Assembly: GCF_019898765.1 (NCBI RefSeq)
Contig: NZ_JAIOKB010000002.1
Span: 248,001 to 312,000 of the forward strand
Reading direction: 5' to 3'
Length of the DNA stretch: 64,000 nucleotides
From: Sphingomonas yunnanensis
GTDB taxonomy: Bacteria; Pseudomonadota; Alphaproteobacteria; Sphingomonadales; Sphingomonadaceae
The position numbers were made by a program, and so were the translations under genes. This document shows positions 45,306-54,461 of the stretch, in pieces. Numbering within the stretch: the first letter of the stretch is position 1; each line of letters begins with the position of its first letter. The notes beneath the pieces are model-generated. The model did no database searches and was not told the DNA's origin. It was given only the letters and a program-made list of their open reading frames with translations.

Positions 45306-45379
45306 TGGAGCGGGTAACGGGAATCGAACCCGTGTATTCAGCTTGGAAGGCTGCTGCACTACCATTGTGCTATACCCGC
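45306..45379 (-). tRNA. tRNA-Gly(TCC), island insertion site
   Basis: A complete cloverleaf on the minus strand. The acceptor stem is GCGGGTA paired with TACCCGC, the D loop is AATGGTAGTGC, the anticodon loop is CTTCCAA (TCC) and the T arm is CGGGTTCGATTCCCG. CCA is encoded at 45308-45306. Its 5' half (45340-45379) is repeated at 57664-57703, so the present 5' half and promoter-side DNA may come from the integrated island. Confidence 0.95.
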
Positions 45380-45387
45380 AAACCCGC
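45340..45387. repeat. Left attachment repeat (attL) of the island
   Basis: 48 bases that include the anticodon loop and whole 5' half of tRNA-Gly plus 8 bases upstream. They match 57664-57711 at 46 of 48 positions; mismatches are at 45374 and 45381. Confidence 0.85.
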
Positions 45388-45970
45388 AAAAAAGCGTGCT
45401 TTTCGCAAGGCAGCGCAGGAATGTTTTGCAATCCTGTTTTGCAGCTGCAGGCGATAGCGCAGCCTCCGAAGGCGGTCAATCGGGAGCGTTCGGGATCGGG
45501 CACGCGGGGTTGAGCGGTGAACGGGAATCACCGGCTAACCCGCGTAGCGGCTCCCCTCACGAAGAGAGATGAATGTCCGCAAGCGCCCAAAAACGGTCAC
45601 TCACGGCCTCTCGCGCGCCACCAACTCCGGAAATCCATTCATACTGACGTTCGAGGCCGTCAGGCGAGTCGCTAGACTACATCATTAGACTTGAGCCCAG
45701 ACTGCGATCTGCTGGAGCTAAGCCGCTACTAGTCCCTTCGTTTGATCTCGCGTATGATGTCGTGAACTCTGGATGGGCCGACCTTCCGGAGAAAACTCCG
45801 CCGTTCCGCCGCTGTAAGCGACCCCGCCGCATCGCATGTCGGAGCTCTCGTAATGGCTAGCCGGAATAGCGAAATGTTAAGCTTAACTCGATCACGCAGC
45901 TCTTTTTATCGACAGAAGCTGAGCGTATGCTCGGCTTCGGACATGGCGCGCTACGGGAAAGAGGCAGACG

Positions 45971-46969
45971 GTGCTCATCACCATATTCGCGCCCCGGCGT
46001 GTGCATCTGCTCGAGATAGCGGGCGTTCGGGATGCCTTCTTCGAGGCCAACCGCAAGATCTCGTCGGGTCAGCAATATCGCGTTCGCCTGATAACCGACG
46101 ACGGCTTGACGGCGGAGAGTGCGTCGGGCGTCAGGTTTCTTCCCGACGCGGGGATCCATGACGCCGCCGATCCCTCAGACACTCTGATCGTTGTCGGTCC
46201 CTATGGCGTGCCAGAGCACCCCGGGGAGGCGGTTCGCGACTGGCTGCAGGAGCAGGCCATGCAATCGAGGCGATACGGCTCGACCTGCACGGGCGCCTTC
46301 GTGCTGGCCGATGCCGGACTGCTATCCGGGCGCAGCGTCACCACTCACTGGGAATACGCCGATCAGCTCGCCGCCAAATTTCCCGACATACAGGTCCAAC
46401 CAGATCGCATCTTCGTCCGTGATGGGTCCGTGTTCAGCTCGGCAGGCGTTACGGCGGCCATTGACCTCACCTTCTCGCTGATCGAGGAGGACCATGGACG
46501 TGCGCTCGCCTTGTGGGTGGCGCGGCGCTTGGTCGTCTTCCTGAAGCGACCCGGCGGGCAGTCTCAGTTCAGCGCCACGCTCACGGCCCAGACCAGCGCC
46601 AACGACCCATTCGACAAAGTTCAGATACATATACTGGAGGATCCCAAAGCGGACCTGAGTCTGGCGACGCTCGCCAGGATCGTCGGCGTCAGCCCACGCA
46701 ACCTGGCTCGCCTGTTCCGAAACGAGTTGGGGATGAGCCCTGCTGCCTACGTGGAGCTGGCCCGGATTGATATCGCACGCGGCTTGCTGGAAGATAGTCG
46801 AGCTCCGATCAAAGTGATCGCGCACGCGGCCGGGTTCGGATCAGGCGATACACTCCGGCGCGTATTCCTGCGTCGACTAGGCGTCACGCCCAACGAATAT
46901 CGAAGCCGATTCCGTACTGCAGGCTCAGGGGCAGCAGAGCACGACGAAAGTGACGTGCATCTGTCCTGA
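45971..46969 (+). CDS. GlxA family transcriptional regulator (DJ-1/PfpI plus AraC helix-turn-helix)
   Basis: A 332-residue protein. The N-terminal ~190 residues form a DJ-1/PfpI-like domain, with SRRYGSTCTGAFVLADAGLL holding the nucleophile-elbow cysteine and RSVTTHWEY following. The C-terminal AraC domain (residues ~220-320) has LSLATLARIVGVSPRNLARLFR and IKVIAHAAGFGSGDTLRRVF. Members sense small metabolites and control catabolic or stress genes; the target here is unknown. The GTG at 45971 is the only suitable start. There is no divergent partner gene, so a likely operon target is not visible. Confidence 0.88.
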   Translation: MLITIFAPRRVHLLEIAGVRDAFFEANRKISSGQQYRVRLITDDGLTAESASGVRFLPDAGIHDAADPSDTLIVVGPYGVPEHPGEAVRDWLQEQAMQSRRYGSTCTGAFVLADAGLLSGRSVTTHWEYADQLAAKFPDIQVQPDRIFVRDGSVFSSAGVTAAIDLTFSLIEEDHGRALALWVARRLVVFLKRPGGQSQFSATLTAQTSANDPFDKVQIHILEDPKADLSLATLARIVGVSPRNLARLFRNELGMSPAAYVELARIDIARGLLEDSRAPIKVIAHAAGFGSGDTLRRVFLRRLGVTPNEYRSRFRTAGSGAAEHDESDVHLS

Positions 46970-47164
46970 AGCGTCGGCTCACCTTCGTTGAGGCGACACC
47001 TCCGATGCCGCAATCTGGCGCCCGGAGGCCATCATGCCACTTGCTGCCGTCACCGACCCTCGAATTGACCCGATCACACGTCATCCCCTGCGATCTTGGG
47101 AAAGGATCGTGTGCTCGCGGCACGTCACGCGCCCGACCAACCGCTTCGCGGGGGACGAGCCGAC

Positions 47165-47785
47165 ATGCTCATAGAGCGGCTAGTCGCGTGGATCCACGCT
47201 GGACGACAGGTTGTCGCGACGGCGCCCTGCGATCGACGCCTCGAGCCACGCAGGAAGGTGCTGCTGCGGGCCGAGGTGGTGCCGATCGCGGAGTACGTCG
47301 AACTGAAGATCGTCGACGTGTCACGAACCGGCTTCGCTGGCGAGACTTCGGCAGCCTTGCGCGCCGCGCAGCCCGTCCTCTTCTCCGTCACTCCGGATCG
47401 GTTCCACGAGGGCATTGTTCGATGGGTGAGAGGGCATAGATTCGGTGCGGACCTCGCCGACGCCACTGATCTCCTCGACGCGGCGCAGGACATCGATCCG
47501 GGCTTACTACCTTCCCACGTCGCGCGCGCGCGTCGCCAGCCCGTCGATTGGATCGGCATCATCGCGGTCGGACACGTCTGCCATCGCACGATCGTGCGGG
47601 ACGTGTCGCGATCGGGCCTACGGCTGGAGCTTGAAGCCAGGCTCGACGTGGGCCAGAACGTTCTTGTCCGCCTGCCCGATCGTCCTCTCGTCCTTGCCAC
47701 CGTTCGCTGGTGCGCGGATCGAATGGTCGGCCTCCAGACGGCGGAGCGGATGCAGACCCTGCGTCTCGCCTACACGAGCGAATGA
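47165..47785 (+). CDS. Protein with two PilZ-like domains
   Basis: A 206-residue protein. The first half has the PilZ motif RRLEPRRKVLLRAEV (RxxxR) and VDVSRTGFAGE (D-x-S-x-x-G). The second half repeats the fold: VDWIGIIAVGHVCHRTIVRD and VSRSGLRLELEARL, with RLPDRPLVLATVRWC at the end, but lacks a clear RxxxR. The first domain may therefore bind c-di-GMP while the second is degenerate. The stop overlaps the ATG of the next gene, a c-di-GMP turnover enzyme, so ligand source and receptor are co-expressed. The start at 47165 (MLIERLVAWIH) is preferred; the frame is open to 47096. Confidence 0.8.
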   Translation: MLIERLVAWIHAGRQVVATAPCDRRLEPRRKVLLRAEVVPIAEYVELKIVDVSRTGFAGETSAALRAAQPVLFSVTPDRFHEGIVRWVRGHRFGADLADATDLLDAAQDIDPGLLPSHVARARRQPVDWIGIIAVGHVCHRTIVRDVSRSGLRLELEARLDVGQNVLVRLPDRPLVLATVRWCADRMVGLQTAERMQTLRLAYTSE

Positions 47786-49959
47786 TGACACCGCGTCAGC
47801 CGCGACATGGTGCGAGCCACCCTTGTGCCGCCTCCCAGGACATAGCCGGTGAAACGGCTGCGCCTCCCTCTCACCAGATCGATGCCCCGCCGGTCGAGCG
47901 CGTCGAAGAGCTTCGGCGGGAGCAGACGCTGCTGCAGACGGTCGTCGACAGCGTGGACGACCTGATCTTCGCGAAAGACCTGCAGGGCCGCTTCATCCTG
48001 CTCAATCGGGCGCTGCGCGAGGGTTGCGGACTGGAGGTCGGCAGTCGAACGCAGGATCTGTTCGAACCCGATCTCGTGCGGGGCTACGAAGGCACCGACC
48101 ACCAACTCGTCTCGACGGGTAAACCCGTCACGGCTGACGAGATCATCCCGATACGAGGTGAACCGAGGCTCTTTCAGACGGTGAAGGTGCCGTGGGTCGT
48201 GGATGGGGACCTCTGCGGCGTGATCGGCGTATCGCGGGACATCACAGCCCGACAGGCAGCGGAGGACGCCGTTCGCGAGAGCGAGGCGCTGCACCGTAGC
48301 ATCCTGGAGGCGAGCGCCGACTGTATCGCGGTGATTGCCCTTGATGGCCGGCTGGAACTGATCAACGAGCCCGGGCGCCGCGCGATGGGAGTGGGCGCGC
48401 GCGCGTTCACGCTAGGGCGGCAATGGATCGATCTTTGGACGAACCGGACCAAGTCGAAGGTCGCCGACGCGCTCGACGCCGCGCGTGCCGGGGATGCCGC
48501 GCGCTTCAGCGCCAAGCGCACCGACAGCGACGGCATCATGCGGTGGTGGGACGTCCTGGTGACTCCGATCAAGGACCCGGAGGGACAGGTGAGCCGGCTG
48601 CTGTCCATCTGCCGTGACGTCAGCGACAGCAAGGCGGCGTCGTTGCGATTGAAATGGTCGAGTGAGCACGACGCGCTCACCGGGCTCGCCAACCGCAGCG
48701 CATTTCAGGCCCGGCTCGAAGCGGCGGTGAAGCGAGCGACCCGCACCGGTGCTTCGTTCGGCCTGCTGTTGCTGGATCTCGATCATTTCAAGCATGTCAA
48801 TGACACGCTCGGGCATGCGGCGGGCGATCAACTGCTTCGCACCGTCGCCGAGCGGCTCCAGCTCGGCACCCGCCCCACCGATGTCACCGCCAGACTGGGG
48901 GGTGACGAGTTCGCCATCATCGTCGAGCAGACTGCCGAGGAGCACGCGCTGCAACGCGCCGGCGGCGCCATGGCCGCACGTCTCGGTCAGCCCGTCTCGA
49001 TCGGCGGGCGCTCCATGAGCGCGGGCGTCAGCATCGGCGGCGCGCTGTTCCCCCGAGATGCGGCAACGGCGCTCGAGCTGTTCAATAACGCCGATACCGC
49101 GCTCTACGCGCTCAAGGCGTCTGGTAGGGGTGGGCTGAGCATGTTCCGTCACCAGATGCGCGAACGGGTCGAGCGCGCGGCGTCGCAGTTGAGCGTGGCG
49201 CGAGCTGCGCTTCACGACCACAGCCTCCTGCCGCACTACCAACCCAAGGTCGACCTCGGCAGCGGACAGATCACGGGCTATGAGGCACTGGTCCGGTGGG
49301 TGCATCCGACGCGCGGGCTACAAGGTCCGGACACAGTGGAGGAAGCGTTCAAGGACTATGAGCTTGCGTCAAGGATCGGCGAGCTCGTGCGCGGCAGCGT
49401 CGTCGCCGACATCCGCGGGTGGCTAGATCAGGATGTCACCTTCGGACGTATCGCGATCAACGCCGCGCCGGTCGAGTTCCTGCGCGACGACTATGCCGAG
49501 AGCCTCCTGCGCCAGGCGGCGGACGCTGGCGTGCCGGCGTCGTTCCTGGAGGTGGAGGTCACCGAGCATGTCTTCTGCGAGCGAGGTACCGATTACGTAG
49601 CGCGAGCGCTGCGTCTCCTGAAGCGTGAAGGGGTCCGCATAGCGCTCGATGATTTCGGCACCGGCTATTCGTCCCTCGCGCACCTTCGCGACTTCCCGGT
49701 GGATCTCGTCAAGATCGACCGCTCCTTCATTCAGCGCATGGCGGACGACGCCGAGATATCGGCGATCATCTCCGCCGTCATAGGGCTGGCCAATAGCCTA
49801 GCGCTGGATGTCGTCGCGGAAGGCATCGAGACCGATCTCCAGCTGCGGATCCTGCGTGAGAAAGGATGTAGCCATGGGCAAGGCTTTCTCTTCGGCAGAG
49901 CAGAGGCGCGGGAGATGGTCGGGCGACCAGGGTTCCGAATGACGGGCTTATCTAGTTAG
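47782..49959 (+). CDS. PAS-PAS-GGDEF-EAL c-di-GMP turnover protein
   Basis: A 725-residue cytosolic protein without membrane segments. Two PAS domains (residues ~45-165 and ~170-295) are followed by GGDEF (~300-460). The active site is intact as LGGDEFAII, with an inhibitory RxxD site (RPTD) five residues before it. The EAL domain (~475-720) has YEALVRW, INAAPVEF, EVTEHV, DDFGTGYSSL, KIDRSF and AEGIET, so all main catalytic residues are kept. It can probably both make and degrade c-di-GMP under PAS control. It is coupled to the PilZ gene by ATGATG/TGA overlap and is followed by a receiver protein. Confidence 0.92.
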   Translation: MMTPRQPRHGASHPCAASQDIAGETAAPPSHQIDAPPVERVEELRREQTLLQTVVDSVDDLIFAKDLQGRFILLNRALREGCGLEVGSRTQDLFEPDLVRGYEGTDHQLVSTGKPVTADEIIPIRGEPRLFQTVKVPWVVDGDLCGVIGVSRDITARQAAEDAVRESEALHRSILEASADCIAVIALDGRLELINEPGRRAMGVGARAFTLGRQWIDLWTNRTKSKVADALDAARAGDAARFSAKRTDSDGIMRWWDVLVTPIKDPEGQVSRLLSICRDVSDSKAASLRLKWSSEHDALTGLANRSAFQARLEAAVKRATRTGASFGLLLLDLDHFKHVNDTLGHAAGDQLLRTVAERLQLGTRPTDVTARLGGDEFAIIVEQTAEEHALQRAGGAMAARLGQPVSIGGRSMSAGVSIGGALFPRDAATALELFNNADTALYALKASGRGGLSMFRHQMRERVERAASQLSVARAALHDHSLLPHYQPKVDLGSGQITGYEALVRWVHPTRGLQGPDTVEEAFKDYELASRIGELVRGSVVADIRGWLDQDVTFGRIAINAAPVEFLRDDYAESLLRQAADAGVPASFLEVEVTEHVFCERGTDYVARALRLLKREGVRIALDDFGTGYSSLAHLRDFPVDLVKIDRSFIQRMADDAEISAIISAVIGLANSLALDVVAEGIETDLQLRILREKGCSHGQGFLFGRAEAREMVGRPGFRMTGLSS

Positions 49960-50001
49960 GCGTAAATAACACTCATCAAATCGCATCATAGGCGGTGATC
50001 C

Positions 50002-50385
50002 ATGGAATTCTCTCGAAGAATCCTCCTTGTTGAGGACGAGACCTTTATCCGCATGTTCTTAACTTGCGCGTTCAGGGATGCAGGTTTCACCGTAATTGGG
50101 AGCGAAACGGGAGCGAACGCCCTCACTGAGCTCGAGACGAAGAATTTCGCCGCGCTGGTGACGGACATCCGGCTTGGCGTTGGACCGAGTGGTTGGGACG
50201 TGGCTCACTTTGCTCGTCAACGTCGGCCGCATATGGCCGTGATCTATATGACCGGCGACAGTGCCGCTGATTGGATATCTGAAGGTGTACCGACGAGCAT
50301 CTTGATGCAGAAACCATTCGCGATGGCGCGGCTCGTGACCGCGGTTGCCAACCTCCTGAAAGGGGACGATCAGCTGTCGACCTGA
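50002..50385 (+). CDS. Single-domain response regulator
   Basis: A 127-residue receiver: RILLVEDETFIRMF, Asp in ALVTDIRLGVGPSG (about residue 54), Thr in VIYMTGDS and Lys in ILMQKPFAM. There is no output domain. It lies 42 bases after the PAS-GGDEF-EAL gene on the same strand, so it may share its transcript and modulate the c-di-GMP module. The leader is less GC-rich than the core genome. Confidence 0.9.
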   Translation: MEFSRRILLVEDETFIRMFLTCAFRDAGFTVIGSETGANALTELETKNFAALVTDIRLGVGPSGWDVAHFARQRRPHMAVIYMTGDSAADWISEGVPTSILMQKPFAMARLVTAVANLLKGDDQLST

Positions 50386-50680
50386 GCGATCACTCGGCGG
50401 GAGAGCCGCGAGCGCGAGCCATTCCGTCGGCGGGCGTTCATAGTCGACGTCGCCCCCGTCGCGCTCGCTCGAAGCCGCAAGCTGAACGACGCTCGAGCGC
50501 CCGCTGGTCGCTCGCGGCCTCGATGATTACACCCGCTGGCGCCCGAAACCGCCCGTAGGCGGACACGCGCGACGATCTTGGCCCGCCCAATTGCGGACGT
50601 TCGTTCACCCGAATGGCTGCCGATCATCGGCTTGGCACGATCCGATTGCCACTAGCGATGTCACGTGCGACGAACGGATT

Positions 50681-51115
50681 ATGAGACGTCACCTCTTCCT
50701 TGCTGCGTTCCTGTGGCTGGCAGGCTGTACATCGACCGGAGACCGTCAGAAGGTTGAGGTTATGAATAGGATCGAGCACATGATCCAACTTCCGGCCGGC
50801 GCAAATTCACTGCAAAGCTACGCTCGCGCTTATCAATTCAGTTCGAGAAACAAGGTTCGCGCCAGATATTTTCGCGCGGCGAACCCCTCCGATTACGCAT
50901 ACTGTGAAAGATTCACAAAGATGGCCCCTCGATTCAGCGGCGATGCGGCTGCGGTATGCCCGCCGCCAATCGGCATGAGGGCGAGTGAACGGCGTTGGTT
51001 TGATGACCACGCCTTCCTGCCCAGCGATTGCGACGGTGGCTGCATTCAAGTGAGTATCGAGTACGATGTGAGCACTGGCCGAATCACCCTCGCACGTTGT
51101 AACGGCTTTGGTTAA
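50681..51115 (+). CDS. Putative lipoprotein of unknown function
   Basis: A 144-residue protein with a lipoprotein signal (MRRHLFLAAFLWLAGCTSTG; lipobox LAGC, Cys 16). The mature part has several cysteines (YAYCERF, AAVCPPP, SDCDGGCIQV, ARCNGFG) that could form disulfides. No family recognised. The start at 50681 is fixed by the signal sequence. It is an island cargo gene with lower GC than the flanks. Confidence 0.7.
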   Translation: MRRHLFLAAFLWLAGCTSTGDRQKVEVMNRIEHMIQLPAGANSLQSYARAYQFSSRNKVRARYFRAANPSDYAYCERFTKMAPRFSGDAAAVCPPPIGMRASERRWFDDHAFLPSDCDGGCIQVSIEYDVSTGRITLARCNGFG

Positions 51116-51205
51116 GCTCCAGCACCTCGCTCTTACGGCTTTATCGCCTAACTTCGGGCGTTCGGCGGTCTGGACAGCCGACCCCAAAGCCAACATCCTT
51201 GTCTC

Positions 51206-51451
51206 ATGATCGGCAAGCATTTCACCGCAAGGCGGGCGTTGTTCTGGCTCGTTCTCGTGCTTTGGTTTGCGACTGCTCTCCTGATAGGGACCCTAAGCCT
51301 CTTCATGTGGGAAATTCCGCTGTGGCCGTCGTTTAGCGCCGAGAGCACGTCTGAAGGCGTCGCCGTATGGGCAGTGGTTGCCGCATGGTTCTATGTTACA
51401 CCAATCGGGTTGATCTTGGTTGGCCGCACTAAGGGGCGACCGTCCGCTTAG
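51206..51451 (+). CDS. Small membrane protein
   Basis: An 81-residue protein with two membrane segments (ALFWLVLVLWFATALLIGTL and AVWAVVAAWFYVTPIGLILV) and a basic N-terminus (MIGKHFTARR). No family recognised. It stands alone; downstream are short inverted repeats around GCGGTCTGTCCGC and AAGCGGACCGTCCGCTT (51435-51510). Confidence 0.55.
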   Translation: MIGKHFTARRALFWLVLVLWFATALLIGTLSLFMWEIPLWPSFSAESTSEGVAVWAVVAAWFYVTPIGLILVGRTKGRPSA

Positions 51452-51631
51452 TAGCCTTCCCAGCCAAAAGCGGTCTGTCCGCTCTCCTGCCATAAGCGGA
51501 CCGTCCGCTTACGCTGGATCGTCGGCAGGGCGGCCGGGCTCACCCGAGATTGTACCCTCGGCTGACACCCCAGAGTACCCCTGCCATCGATCTCGATTGA
51601 TGACGTTCGCGCCGCTTGTTAAGCGGGATGG

Positions 51632-51952
51632 ATGGACACGTGGACGACAGGTTTCAGCGCGCCGAGCAACACGTTCCCGGACGCAACTATATCTCTTGAA
51701 TGTACGCGCTGTTACGAGAATGACGTTCCCGTCGAGACGACGTGGACGGTAAATGTCATGCGTCCAGATGGAAGCTGGGTACCCCATCCTGGCGCTGATC
51801 ATATTCAAGACGATCTCGAAGCTCTGATACGAATGCTTGCGCCCTTTTACGACGGAGAGACGCGCTGGACGGCTGATATCGATGGCCGCACAATGTCTTT
51901 TTTCGAATTGGTCCTTTCGACTTTCCCGAACCACCTAAAAAATTTACGATAG
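51632..51952 (+). CDS. Hypothetical protein of the island
   Basis: A 106-residue acidic protein with a CTRC motif (ISLECTRCYENDV), the stretch WVPHPGADHIQDDLEALIRML, and an ending SFFELVLSTFPNHLKNLR. AT-richer than neighbours. No family recognised and no clear ribosome site, so confidence is moderate. Confidence 0.5.
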   Translation: MDTWTTGFSAPSNTFPDATISLECTRCYENDVPVETTWTVNVMRPDGSWVPHPGADHIQDDLEALIRMLAPFYDGETRWTADIDGRTMSFFELVLSTFPNHLKNLR

Positions 51953-52070
51953 CGTTCAAGTTTAAATGCGCCGTTAATCGGTTCGTAGCTTACCGCGAAC
52001 AGCCAGAATGCTGGTGCGCCTGGTACCGGATGTCCGCTCGCCCGGCTCGGCCCGCAAAAGTGCGACTGTG

Positions 52071-52111
52071 TCGGTGTAAACGAGCCGCTCTACCAGCTGA
52101 GCTAAGCGCCC
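52071..52111 (-). pseudogene. tRNA-Val(TAC) 5'-half fragment (old attachment scar)
   Basis: On the minus strand the sequence begins GGGCGCTTAGCTCAGCTGGT and continues through D arm and anticodon loop (TTTACACC, anticodon TAC) and stops matching a tRNA just after the anticodon. The T arm and acceptor 3' strand are missing. Like the tRNA-Gly repeat at 57664, it is a 5' half with its 5' end pointing right, which suggests the right end of an earlier island. Confidence 0.8.
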
Positions 52112-52235
52112 GGCGCGAGGAAAGCCCCGCAAAACCGCCGTTCCTGCCCCCTCTACACACCCGGTTTCAGGGAGCAAGAGGGAGCGAAACGGGAACGAGC
52201 GGAACCGAGAGTCCCGAACTATCCCCGAACTGGCA

Positions 52236-53119
52236 TCAGAGCAGCTGCGGCGCGCGATCGACGGTGATCGCGTCCTGACCAGGGCCGGTGACGATCAGCT
52301 CCTTGACCGCCTTGCCTTCCCCGATCGCCAGGGTGGCGATCGTGTACGTCACGTCGACCTCCTCGACTCGGAACCGGGCGAAGGCCTGCCGCGCGCCTTC
52401 GGTCGCGTTGATCGACAGGACGAACTTGCCGCCGATTCCGGAGAGCTGCTCGACTAGGCGCTCGAAGTCTGCCCGCTGGAACACGCCCGGGCCATAGTCG
52501 CTCTCGCAACCCCAGTATGGCGGATCGAGGTAGAACACGTGTCGGGCGAGTCGTAGCGCTCGATGACCTCCCAATAGGGCAGGCGCTCGATCGTCACCGG
52601 CTCGAGACGCCGATGCAGTGCGAGCAGATCATCGCGCAGGTTGCTCAGGTTGAAACGCGCGGGGCCGGTGGTCGACGTGCCGAACGAGCGCGCGGTGACC
52701 TTGCCGCCGAATGCGAGCCGCTGGAGGTAGATGAAGCGCGCCGCCCGCTCGATGTCGGTCAGCGTCTCAGGATCGACGCGGCGCTGCCGATCGAACTCGT
52801 CGCGGCTCGCGAGCAGCCAACCCAGCTCCTCCTCGAGCGCGGCATGATGCTTTCGCACAACGCGGAAGAGGTTGGCGACGTCGGCCGAGATATCGTTCAT
52901 CACCTCGACCGGCGGCCGCTCGGCTCGGCGCAGGAACACCCCGCCCATGCCGATGAACGGCTCGACATATGTCCTGTGCGGGATGGCCGCGATGATGGCG
53001 CATAGGCGCTGCGCCAGGTTGCGCTTGCCGCCCAGGTACGGGCAGTTGCCGATCGCCTGACCGGCAGCGGGAGAGGCCACGAGCAGCGAGAGTGCCGCGG
53101 CGAACAGGATGCGGATCAT
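52236..53119 (-). pseudogene. Frameshifted DNA adenine methylase with fused signal-peptide-like start
   Basis: The upstream frame (53119 to about 52540) encodes a Dam/MboIIA-type methylase: CPYLGGKRNLAQRLCAIIAA, YVEPFIGMGGVFLRR, EVMNDISADVANLFRV, and IERYDSPDT. The catalytic motif FYLDPPYWGCESDYGPG is in another frame (to 52236). A one-base loss near 52538-52542 separates them. The N-terminus MIRILFAAALSLLVASPAAG looks like a signal peptide, which is out of place on a DNA methylase. It probably comes from a different phage gene joined by deletion. Its ATG overlaps the stop of the lectin-like gene fragment. Confidence 0.8.
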
Positions 53120-53523
53120 GGCTGCACCTCGTTGTTGCGCCAAATCTGGCGCTCGTCCTCGCGGAGCACGCGGACGGAGTGGACGATCATGTCGGAGGGC
53201 GGGGAGCCGAGCGCGGGCGCGAGGTACGGCTGCCCCTGCTCAGGCCATGCGATGCCCGAGCTGTTGTTGAGGATGACCTGCCAGTCCTGGTCCCACTTCA
53301 GCCCGGCGGGCCAGGCGCGCCACAACACCGCGCGGCCGTCGACCGCGAGGCGGATGCCCCAAGGCCGCAGCTCGAGCGTGAAGGTGTGGCGTCCGGCGAC
53401 CGGGAAGGTGGTGCCGAGCGGCTTGCCCTTGCCGGTGAGATCGTGGTCGTACTGCTTGTGCAGCACCTGGTCGCCGTCGACGTGGAAGGGCCACCCGCGG
53501 CGTAGGTGGCCGCGCTGCTCCAC
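53116..53523 (-). pseudogene. C-terminal fragment of a phage lectin-like (concanavalin-fold) protein
   Basis: About 130 residues: HVDGDQVLHKQYDHDLTGKG, TFPVAGRHTFTLELRPWGIR, AWPAGLKWDQDWQVILNNSS and GIAWPEQG, typical of a laminarinase or LamG-like jelly roll domain. The 5' end is missing: the frame runs directly into another gene in a different frame near 53510. It is probably what remains of a phage tail or depolymerase protein. Confidence 0.6.
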
Positions 53524-53696
53524 GCCGGCGCGTCCGCCTCGGCGACGCTGCTCTGCGCCAGCATCGCCTCGGCCTCTTCCTGCGTCAGCTTGCCCGCCGC
53601 GACCTTCGCCGGCGTCGCCGCGCGGCGTTCGTTGAGCAGCTCGAGCGCGGCGTAGGCGCAGTAAGGCAAGTCATTCGTGAAGTGCAGGTCAGCCAT
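53298..53696 (-). pseudogene. Phage hypothetical protein, 5' part only
   Basis: From the ATG at 53696 the first ~68 residues (MADLHFTNDLPYCAYAALEL, AATPAKVAAGKLTQEEAEAML) look genuine. After that the frame overlaps the lectin-like sequence in a shifted frame and turns into Ser/Thr/Arg-rich out-of-frame translation. It seems to be cut by a deletion near 53510. Confidence 0.5.
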
Positions 53697-53934
53697 CACG
53701 GTCCCCTGCTGGCTTCGGTGTGGACGTTGCCTCTGCAACCTGACCACCTGACTGACGATGCAGCACGACAGGCTCGCTGCCTTTCGTGAAAGCGGCCGCC
53801 GCCTTCGCCACCGCATTAAAAGCAGCGTTGTAGCGGTCGGCCTTGTGGCCGGTGCAGCGAGGTGGCGGCCCGCCGATCTCCTGTTCGGCGATCTGGCGAG
53901 CGAGCTGCTCGACGTCGTTCTGCGCGACGGTCAT
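53689..53934 (-). CDS. Small phage-type protein
   Basis: An 81-residue hydrophilic protein (MTVAQNDVEQLARQIAEQEI...AAFNAVAKAAAAFTKGSEP). The ATG overlaps the stop of the cytosine methylase fragment and its stop overlaps the next gene (ATGGCTGA), the tight packing expected in a phage early region. Function unknown. Confidence 0.5.
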   Translation of the reverse strand: MTVAQNDVEQLARQIAEQEIGGPPPRCTGHKADRYNAAFNAVAKAAAAFTKGSEPVVLHRQSGGQVAEATSTPKPAGDRDG

Positions 53935-54402
53935 GCGGCCACCTGGTCGACCAGCTCGGCGCGGACGTTGGCGCGCGCGAGCGCCTCGGCCATGTCGGGG
54001 CAGACGCTATTGCCGATCATTCGGATCGAGCTGCTGATCGACAGCGGCTTACCCTTCGGCCCGATCGGGTCGAGCACGTAGCCGGGCGGAAAGCCCTGAG
54101 CGTTCGCCAGCTCGCGGCGCGTCGGCTCAGCGGCGTGGCTGCCGACTGACCCCGTGCGGAACTTGGTTACGTGCGGCGCCAGCGTGACGGTCGCCTGCGC
54201 GAACTCGCCGCCCTTGGCGGTGGTGATAGTCGGCAGCGGCGCGCCGCTCGAGGTCGCCTGATTGCCGCCCTTGCTGTGCGTGATCGGCACGATCGCGGCG
54301 TCTACCGCAGCCAGCTCGCCGCGATGCGCCGCAGTGACACGAGCATCGCCGTTGCGCGTGCGCTGGTCGCGTAGTGGCGCTGGGCGATCGACCCTCGCCT
54401 CT
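53931..54402 (-). pseudogene. C-terminal fragment of a phage DNA cytosine methyltransferase
   Basis: The frame reads PLRDQRTRNGDARVTAAHRG, VPITHSKGGNQATSSGAPLP, TITTAKGGEFA, RRELANAQGFPPGYVLDP and RMIGNSVCPDMAEALARANV. The last is motif X of C5 methyltransferases, and the middle repeats are typical of the phage-type target-recognition part. The catalytic half (PCQ, ENV motifs) is missing and a stop codon precedes about residue 1 at 54403. It is a 5'-deleted remnant. Confidence 0.7.
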
Positions 54403-54461
54403 CACCGCTGCCGGACACCTGGGGAGCGGAAGAGGGCGCGATCCAGGCGCAGCTTGAGCGC

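Noticed and set aside
45853..46161. A 102-codon plus-strand frame overlapping the GlxA-type gene
   Set aside because: It covers the regulator's N-terminal coding region in another frame, is Ser/Arg-rich and has no ribosome site.
51509..51934. A minus-strand frame opposite the hypothetical gene at 51632
   Set aside because: No recognisable motif and no ribosome site; the plus-strand frame has more protein-like composition. Neither is certain.
52045..52115. A complete tRNA-Val gene
   Set aside because: Only the 5' half matches; T arm and 3' acceptor strand are missing, so it is listed as a fragment.
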